64,000 nt of DNA from contig JADFDI010000008.1 in assembly GCA_018262985.1 (NCBI GenBank), positions 1 through 64,000 of the forward strand, written 5' to 3'. Source of the stretch: Spirochaetota bacterium. GTDB lineage: Bacteria; Spirochaetota; Spirochaetia; Treponematales; UBA12059. Of the stretch, positions 44,905-52,011 are shown in pieces (positions within the stretch are counted from its first letter, which is position 1; the number at the start of each line of letters is the position of its first letter). The position numbers and the translations under genes were made by a program. The notes beneath the pieces were generated by a model that was not told the origin of the DNA, did no database searches, and saw only the letters and a program-made list of their open reading frames with translations.

Positions 44905-45685
44905 CCGCGAGATCCGCTACCTCCGGATCTCGGTGACGGACCGCTGCAATCTCCGCTGCGTGTACTGCATGCCGGAGGAAGGCGTGCCGTGGATGCCCCG
45001 CCGCAGCGTGGTCGGCTTCGAAGCCATCCGCGACACCGTGGCCGCCGCGGTTTCGCTCGGCTTCGACAAGTTCAGGCTCACGGGCGGCGAGCCGCTCGTC
45101 CGGAAAGGCCTGCCCGCGCTCGTGTCCATGCTCCGCGCGGTGCCGGGCCTCGGGACCCTCGCCATGACGACCAACGGCACCCTGCTCGCGCCCTTCGCGG
45201 CCGACCTGAAATCCCGAGGCCTCGACTCCGTGAACGTCTCGCTCGACACGCTCGACGCGGAACGCTACGCCGCCCTGACCCGCGGCGGCCGGCTTGAGGA
45301 CGCGCTCGAGGGCATCGACGCGGCGATAGCGGCGGGCCTCGCGGTGAAGCTCAACGTCGTCGTCATGGACGACGACGGGGGGCGCGGGCTCGACCTCGTG
45401 CGGGACTACGCCGAAGCCAAGGGGGTCGCCCTCCAGTCCATCGCCCGCTACAGCCTTTCGGAAGCCAAGCGCGACGACCACGGGCACGACCGTCCGCCGC
45501 CCTGCGCGAAATGCGACCGCGTCCGACTCCTGGCCGACGGCACTCTTCGTCCCTGCCTGCGTTCCTCGACCGGCGTCGACCTCGACCGCGCCGATCCGGC
45601 CTCTTCCCTGGCCCGTTGCGTCGCGCTCAAGCCCGCCCTCGGACCGACCTGCGAAGACCTCGTGGTCGGCCAGATCGGCGGCTAG
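44888..45685 (+). CDS. moaA: Short GTP 3',8-cyclase MoaA
   Basis: The 265-residue radical SAM protein catalyses the first step of molybdopterin synthesis. It has the N-terminal cluster C20-x3-C24-x2-C27 (CNLRCVYC), KFRLTGGEPLVRKG, MTTNGTLL and VNVSLDTLD. The second cluster is C206-x2-C209-x13-C223 followed by R211 and R213, and the protein ends in the required double glycine (QIGG). It is about 60 residues shorter than usual MoaA (320-340): the stretch between KLNVVVM and the second cluster is compressed. Essential motifs survive, so it is probably functional. Confidence 0.85.
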   Translation: MRDSFDREIRYLRISVTDRCNLRCVYCMPEEGVPWMPRRSVVGFEAIRDTVAAAVSLGFDKFRLTGGEPLVRKGLPALVSMLRAVPGLGTLAMTTNGTLLAPFAADLKSRGLDSVNVSLDTLDAERYAALTRGGRLEDALEGIDAAIAAGLAVKLNVVVMDDDGGRGLDLVRDYAEAKGVALQSIARYSLSEAKRDDHGHDRPPPCAKCDRVRLLADGTLRPCLRSSTGVDLDRADPASSLARCVALKPALGPTCEDLVVGQIGG

Positions 45686-45738
45686 CCTTTTTGTCGGAAG
45701 TCCGCGGGAACGCGCGTTCCCGCATCGCGAGGTTTTAC

Positions 45739-46197
45739 ATGGAAGGAAAGCTCACCCACGTCGACGAGCGCGGCGCCGCCCGCATGGTCGACGTCTCGGC
45801 CAAGCCGCGCGTCAAGCGCGTCGCCCGCGCCCGCGCCTTCGTCGAGCTCGCGCCGGGGACGGTGGCCCTCGTCCGCGCCAACGCGCTCGAAAAGGGCGAC
45901 GTCCTCGCGGTGGCGCGCGTCGCGGGCATCATGGCCGCCAAGCGGACGGCCGAGCTCATCCCCCTCTGCCACAACATCGAGATCGAGCGGGTCGAGGCGG
46001 AGCTCGAGGTCCGGGACGACGGCATCGCCATCCGGACTCTGGCCGCCTGCACCGACAAGACCGGCATCGAGATGGAGGCCCTCACGGCGGCCTCGGTCGC
46101 GGCGCTCGCGGTGTGGGACATGTGCAAGGCCGTCGACAAGGGCATGCGGATACGCGAGATCGAGCTCGTCGAGAAGACCAAGGAGGTGGCGCCATGA
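45739..46197 (+). CDS. moaC: Cyclic pyranopterin monophosphate synthase MoaC
   Basis: The 152-residue enzyme converts the MoaA product into cyclic pyranopterin monophosphate. It opens LTHVDERGAARMVDVSAK and has GIMAAKRTAELIPLCHNI and EMEALTAASVAALAVWDMCKAVD. ATG 45739 follows CGAGG. The 53-bp gap after moaA is the largest in the operon, with no terminator seen. It overlaps the MOSC gene (ATGA). Confidence 0.95.
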   Translation: MEGKLTHVDERGAARMVDVSAKPRVKRVARARAFVELAPGTVALVRANALEKGDVLAVARVAGIMAAKRTAELIPLCHNIEIERVEAELEVRDDGIAIRTLAACTDKTGIEMEALTAASVAALAVWDMCKAVDKGMRIREIELVEKTKEVAP

Positions 46198-46643
46198 TCG
46201 CCAACGAAGGCGAGTTCACCGTGGAATCCCTCAACGTCTCCACGGCGAAGGGAACGAAGAAGAAGCCCGTCGACGCGGTCGTCCTCAGGGCCGGCTGGGG
46301 CATCGAGGGCGACGCGCACGCGGGCGAGTGGCACCGCCAGGTTTCGCTGCTGGCCGACGAGGACGTGGAGACCATGCGCGCGCTACTCCCGACCATAGCG
46401 CCGGGCGACTTCGCGGAAAACGTCACGACGACGGGCGTCGCGGTCGCGGAGCTTCCCGTCGGGGCGCGCCTCGAGCTCGGAGCGGCCGTGCTCGAGGTGA
46501 CGCAGATCGGCAAGGAATGCCACCATGGTTGCGAGATCCGCGCCATCGTGGGCGACTGCGTCATGCCGCGCAAGGGCATCTTCACCCGGGTGCTCGTCGG
46601 AGGGGAGGTCCGCCGTGGTGATCGCGGTCGTTACCGTTTCTGA
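46194..46643 (+). CDS. MOSC-domain protein
   Basis: The 149-residue stand-alone MOSC domain is related to the C-terminal domain of molybdenum-cofactor sulfurases. It has the conserved Cys in GKECHHGCEIRAIVGDC and the closing MPRKGIFTRVLVGGEVRRGD. It may sulfurate or carry the cofactor for a hydroxylase such as the one encoded at 6.4-9.8 kb. It is translationally coupled to moaC and overlaps mogA by 29 bp. Confidence 0.88.
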   Translation: MIANEGEFTVESLNVSTAKGTKKKPVDAVVLRAGWGIEGDAHAGEWHRQVSLLADEDVETMRALLPTIAPGDFAENVTTTGVAVAELPVGARLELGAAVLEVTQIGKECHHGCEIRAIVGDCVMPRKGIFTRVLVGGEVRRGDRGRYRF

Positions 46644-47082
46644 CCGCGCCTCGGCCGGGATCTACGAGGACCGCTCGGGCCCCGAGCTCGAGCGCCTGCT
46701 CCGCGGGGCCGCGCCCGAAGCGGAAATCCGGCGCGCGCTGGTGCCCGACGAGAAGGACCGCATCCTCCAGGCGCTCCACGCCCACGCCGACGCGGACTGG
46801 ATCCTCACGACGGGCGGCACCGGTCCCGCGCCCCGCGACGTGACGCCGGAAGCCGCGGCCGCCTTCTGCGACCGCGCCGTGCCCGGCATCGCCGAGGCCA
46901 TCAGGGCGAAGAGCCTGCTCGAGACGCCGAACGCGGTTTTCTCGCGCGGATATTCGGGGATGCGCGGCGCCACCTACGTCGTCAACCTGCCCGGCTCGAC
47001 CGCGGCGGTGCGCGCCGCCATGGAGGTGCTCGGCCCCGTCCTCGAGCACGGCCGGAAAATGGCCCGCGGCGAGCCGCACTAG
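46615..47082 (+). CDS. mogA: Molybdopterin adenylyltransferase (MogA/MoaB family)
   Basis: The 155-residue protein activates molybdopterin with ATP before metal insertion. It shows IAVVTVSDRASAGIYEDRSGP, DWILTTGGTGPAPRDVTPEA and a MRGATYVVNLPGST-like substrate loop. The start is one of two adjacent GTG codons (46615 or 46618) after GGGGAGG. MogA and MoaB cannot be told apart by eye. It is the last gene of the operon; a repeat-like element follows directly. Confidence 0.88.
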   Translation: MVIAVVTVSDRASAGIYEDRSGPELERLLRGAAPEAEIRRALVPDEKDRILQALHAHADADWILTTGGTGPAPRDVTPEAAAAFCDRAVPGIAEAIRAKSLLETPNAVFSRGYSGMRGATYVVNLPGSTAAVRAAMEVLGPVLEHGRKMARGEPH

Positions 47083-47089
47083 AAAGCCG

Positions 47090-47320
47090 AACCACGTAGG
47101 CACGGAAGAGAAGCAAGAAAAAAGTGGATGGGAAGGTGGATGGATTCCCTTCCCATTCCTGCTGCCTTCACCTTCCCCCTCGTGCCTTGGTGCCTCCGTG
47201 TGAGAAATATCCCTGAAACCATCCTCACGCCAAGGCACGAAGGCACGACAGGAACAGGACAGATGCACGGATACCTGCCTGTCTTCCATCGTGCCTTTTA
47301 GGCCGTGCTTGTTTCCATGC
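47090..47320. repeat. AT-richer dispersed-repeat-like element with CACGGAGGCAC arms
   Basis: The 239-bp gap between mogA and the ABC-F gene has a composition clearly unlike its neighbours. It carries related motifs on both strands: AACCACGTAGGCACGGAAG (47089-47107), CGTGCCTTGGTGCCTCCGTG (47181-47200) and CCAAGGCACGAAGGCACG (47230-47247). It also has a 9-bp inverted repeat ATGGGAAGG/CCTTCCCAT (about 47128-47155). Motifs of the form CACGGAGGCACCAAGGCACG recur in intergenic repeats of many unrelated environmental bacteria. No ORF is supported. Confidence 0.65.
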
Positions 47321-47321
47321 G

Positions 47322-49220
47322 TCACGCGCCCCATTCGGCGTAGAGCTTTTCCGCGAGGCGGTTCTTCTCCTCGAGCTCGCGGGCCAGGCGGCCCGCCAGG
47401 GCGAAATCGCGCGCGGCGGCGGCCCTGGCCGACTTGCGTTCGAGTTCGACCTTCTCCGCCTCGAGCGCCATTATCCTCCTCTCGAGCTCCGCGTCGCGCG
47501 AGCCCGCCTTCGGCGCGGCCTTCGAGCCCCGCGTCCTGTCGGCCGCCCTCGACTCGAGATCCGCCCCGTTTTTCCCCGCCGGGCGCCGGACGACGCGGCC
47601 GACGCCGAGCCCCGCGCCGAGATCGCGCCAGAATTCGGCGAAGCCCCCCTCGTAGGCGGTGAAGCGCCGGTCCTCCACGAGGAGCACGCGGTCGGCGACG
47701 CGATCGAGCAGCCAGCGGTCGTGCGACACGAGCAGCACGGTGCCGCGGTATTCCTCGAGCGCCTCCTCGAGCGCCTCGCGCGAGGCGACGTCGAGGTGGT
47801 TGGTCGGCTCGTCGAGGAGGAGGAAGTCCGCCTTTATCCAGGCCGCCGCCGCCACGTCGAGCCGCTTCCGCTCGCCGCCCGAGAGCTCCTCGACCGGCCG
47901 GTCGAGCGCGTCGCGGGGGAAGAGGAAGCGGGAAAGGTGCTTCGCGGCCTCGTCCGGCTTCGCTCCGAGCTTTTCGATCCATCCGGACACCGTGACTCCC
48001 CCGGGGGCGCGCTCCGGTTCCTGGGGGCAATAGCCGATGGTCGCGCCGGGACCGGGACGGATGCTGCCCGAGCCGTCGCGCGGCGCGGCCGCCAGGTCGC
48101 GGAGGAAGGTGGTCTTGCCGGAGCCGTTGGGACCGACGATGGCGGCCCGCTCGCCCGGCTCGAGGTCGAAGGCGGCGTCCTCGAAGAGCACCCGCTCGCC
48201 GAAGGCGCGCGAATAGCCGGAGACGCGTAGCGCGAAGTCGGCCTTGCCCTCCTCCACCGCGATGCGGGCGTCCATGCGCCGAGCCTCGCCGGCGGGGCGT
48301 TCGGTCGCGCGTTCCTTCTCGCGCGCGAGCTGGCTGCGGCGCGCGCGCAGCCGCTTGCCCCAGGCCGGGTCGGGGCGCGCCCGGGCGATTTCCGCGAAGC
48401 GCGCGACCAGGGCCTCGAGACGCTCGAGCTTCTTCCGGTCAGCCTGCCAACGCTCGCCCTGCCCCGCCGCGCGCTTGAGCTTTGCCAGCCGGTAGGCCGA
48501 CCAGCCCCCCGTCCAGCTCGAAAGCCGTCCGTCCTCCACCTCCACCACGCGAGTCGCCACGCGGTCGACCATGCGGCGGTCGTGGCTCACGAGCAGCACG
48601 GCCTGCGGCAGCGCGGCGAGGAAGTCCTCGAGCCAGGCGAGTCCCCAGAAATCGAGGTGGTTGCCCGGCTCGTCGAGGACGAGCAGCTCCGGCTCGCCCG
48701 CCATGGCGAGCGCGATGGACAGCACGTTGAGCTCGCCGCCCGAGAGGCTCGCGGCCTCCGTGTCGGCGGCGTGGCCGAGACCGGTCATGGTAAGGAGGCG
48801 CCGCGCGCGGTCCTCCGCCTCGTCCCCGCCCGCGCGCTCGAATTCCTCCCGCGCTTGCGCCCAAGCTTCGAGGAGGGGTCCCTCGCCGCCGGGCCGCGCG
48901 CGCGCGAGCTCCTCCTCGATGCGCGAAAGCCGTTCGCGGGCCGCGCGCGCGGGGCTTTCCACGACCGCGGCGCAACTCAAGCCCGGCTCGGGCCGGAAGG
49001 CCTGGGGGACGTAGCCGATCCTGAGGCCCGGCCGCCTCGCGAGCTTCCCGCGGAAGTCGTCGTCGAGGCCGAGGAGGATGCGGAGCAGCGTGGTCTTGCC
49101 CGAGCCGTTCGCGCCGACCAGGGCGACCTTCTCGCCCGGTTCGATGGAGAAGTCCGCCTGGACGAGGACGGGATTCCCGCCGAAATCGCGCGAGAGCGAA
49201 CTGCATTCTATGAGGGGCAT
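47322..49220 (-). CDS. ABC-F family ATPase (translation factor type)
   Basis: The 632-residue protein has two ABC domains and no membrane segments. Domain 1 shows VGANGSGKTTLLRILLG and a signature changed to LSGGELNVLSIALAM. Domain 2 shows VGPNGSGKTTFLRDL, LSGGERKRLDVAAA and LLLDEPTNHLD. The inter-domain P-site tRNA-interacting linker is at about 245-330, and there is a C-terminal coiled coil (about 560-632; MALEAEKVELERKSARAA). ABC-F proteins bind the ribosomal E site and either help stalled translation or confer resistance to ribosome-targeting antibiotics. The ATG at 49220 follows AGGAGG; a 69-codon extension is rejected. The leader has a small ORF and terminator (see findings). Confidence 0.9.
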   Translation of the reverse strand: MPLIECSSLSRDFGGNPVLVQADFSIEPGEKVALVGANGSGKTTLLRILLGLDDDFRGKLARRPGLRIGYVPQAFRPEPGLSCAAVVESPARAARERLSRIEEELARARPGGEGPLLEAWAQAREEFERAGGDEAEDRARRLLTMTGLGHAADTEAASLSGGELNVLSIALAMAGEPELLVLDEPGNHLDFWGLAWLEDFLAALPQAVLLVSHDRRMVDRVATRVVEVEDGRLSSWTGGWSAYRLAKLKRAAGQGERWQADRKKLERLEALVARFAEIARARPDPAWGKRLRARRSQLAREKERATERPAGEARRMDARIAVEEGKADFALRVSGYSRAFGERVLFEDAAFDLEPGERAAIVGPNGSGKTTFLRDLAAAPRDGSGSIRPGPGATIGYCPQEPERAPGGVTVSGWIEKLGAKPDEAAKHLSRFLFPRDALDRPVEELSGGERKRLDVAAAAWIKADFLLLDEPTNHLDVASREALEEALEEYRGTVLLVSHDRWLLDRVADRVLLVEDRRFTAYEGGFAEFWRDLGAGLGVGRVVRRPAGKNGADLESRAADRTRGSKAAPKAGSRDAELERRIMALEAEKVELERKSARAAAARDFALAGRLARELEEKNRLAEKLYAEWGA

Positions 49221-49313
49221 GACGGGCCTCCTGGAAACGGGTCGATCGCGGGCGGCCTCGCTCGGCCGTCCCTCCCCGACGGGGATGGACCGGCGCGCGC
49301 CGGAGGCCGCCCC

Positions 49314-49340
49314 GTCCCCGGACGCGCGAGGTCCGGGGAC
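49314..49340 (-). other. Second leader hairpin of the ABC-F mRNA
   Basis: A perfect 10-bp inverted repeat (GTCCCCGGAC / GTCCGGGGAC, 7-nt loop) begins at the base after the terminator T-run in the ABC-F leader. It could stabilise read-through RNA or take part in alternative folding. Confidence 0.55.
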
Positions 49341-49372
49341 AAAAAAGCGCGGCCCCCTCGAGGCGGCCGCGC
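49341..49372 (-). terminator. Intrinsic terminator inside the ABC-F leader
   Basis: On the minus strand the 8-bp stem GCGCGGCC/GGCCGCGC, with a further CCT/AGG in the loop, is followed at once by six T (49346-49341). It lies 23 nt after the stop of the small leader ORF and about 120 nt before the ABC-F start. The only minus-strand promoter seen for it is the one at 49511-49539, so it can act only on this leader. Confidence 0.8.
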
Positions 49373-49395
49373 GTCGGTTCCCGGTTCGGATTATC

Positions 49396-49503
49396 TCAAA
49401 AATCTCCAACCGTACCTGCGGGCGCACCTATCCTGTCCGGGGAGCCGCCGCCCTGGGGGCTGCGGAGGAAGGCGAGGAAGTTCTCGCGGGTGCCGGTTGA
49501 CAT
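49396..49503 (-). CDS. 35-residue leader peptide ORF upstream of the ABC-F gene
   Basis: The ORF starts at the ATG at 49503, 7 nt after the -10 box, and encodes a peptide beginning MSTGTRENFLAF with a central PQGGGSPD. It ends with TGA at 49396. There is no Shine-Dalgarno, so it would be translated as a leaderless mRNA. Its position between promoter and terminator suggests that ribosome progress over it controls termination. The Gly codons (GGCGGCGGC) are complementary to GCCGCC in the 5' arm and loop of the terminator. No family is recognised. Confidence 0.6.
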   Translation of the reverse strand: MSTGTRENFLAFLRSPQGGGSPDRIGAPAGTVGDF

Positions 49504-49510
49504 GGAGAGG

Positions 49511-49539
49511 AGACTACCAGCGAATCGGCGGAGGGTCAA
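49511..49539 (-). promoter_or_regulatory. Promoter of the ABC-F leader
   Basis: On the minus strand TTGACC (49539-49534), 17 bp, TAGTCT (49516-49511), then 7 nt to the ATG of the leader ORF. Confidence 0.7.
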
Positions 49540-49549
49540 GAATTTCCGC

Positions 49550-49578
49550 TTGCGCCCACAGCTATACGCCTGTATGGT
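49550..49578 (+). promoter_or_regulatory. Promoter placing the transcript start at the radical-SAM gene ATG
   Basis: TTGCGC (49550-49555), 17 bp, TATGGT (49573-49578), then 6 nt to the ATG at 49585. TATACG repeats at 49563-49568 and 49578-49583 offer alternatives. It is back to back with the leader promoter in 81 bp. Confidence 0.5.
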
Positions 49579-49584
49579 ATACGC

Positions 49585-50949
49585 ATGGAAACCGCGGAGA
49601 AGCTCGCCCTGCTCGCGGCCTCGGCGCGCTACGACGCCTCCTGCGCCTCGAGCGGATCCGCGCGGCGAGGCGCCCTCGGCGCGGCCAACGCCGGAGGAGT
49701 CTGCCACGCCTGGACCGAGGACGGGCGCTGCGTGAGCCTGCTCAAGGTGCTGCTCTCCAACCGCTGCCGCTACGACTGCGCTTATTGCGCCAACCGGGCA
49801 TCGGCCGAAGTTCCGCGCGCCTCCTTCGAAACCGACGAGCTCGTACGCATCGTCGTCTCGTTCTACAGGAGGAACTACATAGAAGGCCTCTTCCTGTCCT
49901 CGGGGGTCTTCGCGGAGCCGGATACGGTCATGGAGCGCATGAACGAAGTCGCCCGGCGCCTCCGGCGCGACGAGGGCTTCGGCGGCTACATCCATCTGAA
50001 GGCCATACCGGGCGCGGGCGAACGGACCCTCGCGGAGGCGGGCTTCCTGGCCGACCGGCTTTCGGCCAACATCGAGCTGCCCACGGCCCGCGCCCTCGCG
50101 TCCCTCGCGCCCGACAAGGACGGCCGGGCCATCGTCGGCATGATGCGCTCGATCGACGGACGCATCCGGGAGGACGCGGACGGCCGTCGCGGCGCCGCTC
50201 GCCGGCCCCGGGCCTGGGCGCCCGCCGGCCAAAGCACCCAGCTCGTGGTCGGCGCCAGCCCCGACTCCGACCGCGAGATCGTGGCGCTCGCCGGCGCGCT
50301 CTACCGCGAAGTACGCCTGCGCCGCGTGTACTACTCGGCCTACCTGCCGGTCTCGACGGATCCGCGCCTGCCCGGCTCGCCGCCGCCCCTGCTCCGCGAG
50401 CACCGCCTCTACCAGGCCGACTGGCTCGTGCGGCGCTACGGTTTCTCGACCGGGGAGATCCTCGAGGACGACGCCGAGAACCTCGACCCGGACTTGGACC
50501 CGAAGAGCGCCTGGGCGCTCCGGCACCTCGACCGCTTTCCCGTCGAACTCGCGAAGGCCCCGTGGGAGGAGCTGCTTCGCGTGCCGGGCATCGGCGCGAC
50601 CGGCGCCCGCCGCATCCTCGAGTCCCGGCGGGCCGGCGGCCTCTCCCTGGAAGCCCTTCCCTCGCTCGGCATAGTCATGAAGCGCGCGCGCTGGTTCGTG
50701 ACCGTCCGCGGCCGCGCCCCGGCCGGAGCGGGGACGGATCTCGCCCTCCCGCGGCTCCGCGCCCTGATCTCGGACCGGCCCGCCCCGCGCGGAGACGACG
50801 CACCCGGATCCGCGCCCGCGGTGGATACGCGATCCCTCGAAGCGCCCCATCCCAGCGCCGTTCATCCCGGTTCCGCGGAGGGCGTCCCGCCGGTCCCCGC
50901 GGCCGATCCCCTGCAACTCGAGCTCGGACTCGGGAAGGGAGCGGCATGA
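49585..50949 (+). CDS. Putative DNA modification/repair radical SAM protein with HhH motif
   Basis: The 454-residue protein is of the family whose partner is a DUF4130/uracil-glycosylase-linked protein. It shows ARYDASCASSG, the cluster CRYDCAYC (about 62-69), NRASAEVPRASF, YIEGLFLSSGV, HLKAIPGA, ANIELPT and YYSAYLPV. A helix-hairpin-helix (LLRVPGIGATGARRILESRR, about 330-350) suggests contact with DNA. Sequence kinship is to spore-photoproduct-lyase-like enzymes, but the reaction is unproven. The last 90 residues are low complexity. Its stop overlaps the next gene (ATGA). Confidence 0.88.
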   Translation: METAEKLALLAASARYDASCASSGSARRGALGAANAGGVCHAWTEDGRCVSLLKVLLSNRCRYDCAYCANRASAEVPRASFETDELVRIVVSFYRRNYIEGLFLSSGVFAEPDTVMERMNEVARRLRRDEGFGGYIHLKAIPGAGERTLAEAGFLADRLSANIELPTARALASLAPDKDGRAIVGMMRSIDGRIREDADGRRGAARRPRAWAPAGQSTQLVVGASPDSDREIVALAGALYREVRLRRVYYSAYLPVSTDPRLPGSPPPLLREHRLYQADWLVRRYGFSTGEILEDDAENLDPDLDPKSAWALRHLDRFPVELAKAPWEELLRVPGIGATGARRILESRRAGGLSLEALPSLGIVMKRARWFVTVRGRAPAGAGTDLALPRLRALISDRPAPRGDDAPGSAPAVDTRSLEAPHPSAVHPGSAEGVPPVPAADPLQLELGLGKGAA

Positions 50950-51905
50950 ACGTCGTCTCGTACGACGGCAGCGCCGCGGGCTTCTGGGCCCTGCTGGGCC
51001 TCGCGCTCGAGGAAGGCTCGTGCCCGGACGCGGTGGAGCGGACGGACCGGCGAAGCCTGTTCGGCTGGCGCGCGGTTCCGCCCGGGCGCTCCGCCCTGCT
51101 CGCCTCGCGGGCTCGCGTGCGGCTCGAGCTCGCGGACCACCGCGCCCCCGAGGAGCTCGAAATGGCCCGCCGCCGCGGCCGTCCCGTCGACCTCGCCTGT
51201 CTGCGCCTGGCGCTCGCCCTCGACCGCGACGGACCGGATGCCTTCGACCGTCACGCCGACCCGGACCGTCGCGCGGTGCGCGCGGCCGCCGACGCCGTGC
51301 GCCGCGAATTCCACCGGCTCGAGGGCCTGCTCCGCTTCAAGCCGGTATCCGGACGCGCCTGGCTCGCGGCCTGCGAACCGGACAACGAGCTCGTCGACCT
51401 GCTGGCCGCGAGGCTCGCGCCCCGTTTCGGCTCCGACCCGGCCGGTCCCGTCCCGTTCGGGGTGCTGGACCTCGGGCGGAACGCGCTCGCCGGCCGCGGT
51501 CCGGACGGCGAGGCCTTCACCGAATCATGCCGCGACGCCGAGGCCGCCGTGGCGCGCCTCGGCCCCCGCCCCGCCGGCATCGCGGCCGCGCCCCCGTCCG
51601 CGATTCGCGCCCCGGCCTCCCTTCGAGCGCCCGGCCCCTTCCCGGAGCCCGGAAACGGAAACGCTCGAACGCCGCCCGAGGCCCCTGACCTCGACGAGGA
51701 TCTGTGGCGCGTCTATTTCGAGGCTGCGACCAATCCTGCCCGCGCCAATCCGGACCTGCAGCGCCGTTTCGTCCCCGAGCGGTACCGTCGGCACCTGACC
51801 GAATTCCGGGTCGCGGAGGCCCGGGCGGACGGAAACCGGAACGGCCGCGCTCCGGAGCCCGCCGACGGCTCCGCATCGGATCGCTCGGGGACGACGACCG
51901 CTTGA
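50946..51905 (+). CDS. DUF4130 protein, probable DNA metabolism partner of the radical SAM protein
   Basis: The 319-residue protein matches the family encoded next to the preceding radical SAM enzyme: VVSYDGSAAGFWALLGLALEE at the start, DAVRREFHRLEGLLRFKPV in the core and the closing RRFVPERYRRHLTEF. In other genomes the domain can be fused to a uracil-DNA glycosylase; here no glycosylase motif (GQDPYH-like) is visible and a Pro-rich linker (about 205-240) separates the two conserved parts. The pair is co-translated. A small terminator follows. Confidence 0.8.
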   Translation: MNVVSYDGSAAGFWALLGLALEEGSCPDAVERTDRRSLFGWRAVPPGRSALLASRARVRLELADHRAPEELEMARRRGRPVDLACLRLALALDRDGPDAFDRHADPDRRAVRAAADAVRREFHRLEGLLRFKPVSGRAWLAACEPDNELVDLLAARLAPRFGSDPAGPVPFGVLDLGRNALAGRGPDGEAFTESCRDAEAAVARLGPRPAGIAAAPPSAIRAPASLRAPGPFPEPGNGNARTPPEAPDLDEDLWRVYFEAATNPARANPDLQRRFVPERYRRHLTEFRVAEARADGNRNGRAPEPADGSASDRSGTTTA

Positions 51906-51922
51906 CGCTTTTCTCCAAAACT

Positions 51923-51938
51923 ATTAGTGTGTGCTAAC
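51923..51938. promoter_or_regulatory. Operator-like palindrome 1 upstream of feoA
   Basis: ATTAGTGTGTGCTAAC contains TTAG-N6-CTAA. It overlaps a possible upstream -10 (TAGTGT at 51925-51930, 17 bp after TTGACG at 51902-51907) and is centred 50 bp from palindrome 2, about five helical turns. Confidence 0.6.
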
Positions 51939-51959
51939 AACGACCGGACAGGTCGTTTT
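51939..51959 (+). terminator. Small terminator after the DUF4130 gene
   Basis: AACGACC/GGTCGTT, a 7-bp stem with a 5-nt loop, runs into TTTT (51956-51959). It would end the radical-SAM/DUF4130 mRNA and separates the two feo operator sites. Confidence 0.55.
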
Positions 51960-51966
51960 CCCGGAG

Positions 51967-51995
51967 TTCATAGTTAGCTCTTGCTAACTTATACC
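51967..51995 (+). promoter_or_regulatory. feo promoter with operator palindrome 2 in the spacer
   Basis: TTCATA (51967-51972), 17 bp, TATACC (51990-51995). The spacer is almost filled by the perfect palindrome GTTAGC-TCTT-GCTAAC (51973-51988), so a bound repressor would block RNA polymerase. An iron- or manganese-responsive DtxR/Fur-type regulator is expected from the genes controlled. Confidence 0.65.
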
Positions 51996-52011
51996 ATGCA
52001 TTGGAGCCTCC

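Noticed and set aside
51920-51990. Canonical DtxR/IdeR or Fur box at feo
   Set aside because: Half-sites TTAG/CTAA match in part, but the 6-bp spacing does not fit the 19-bp DtxR/IdeR site, and the Fur 7-1-7 pattern is absent. Reported as an unassigned operator instead.
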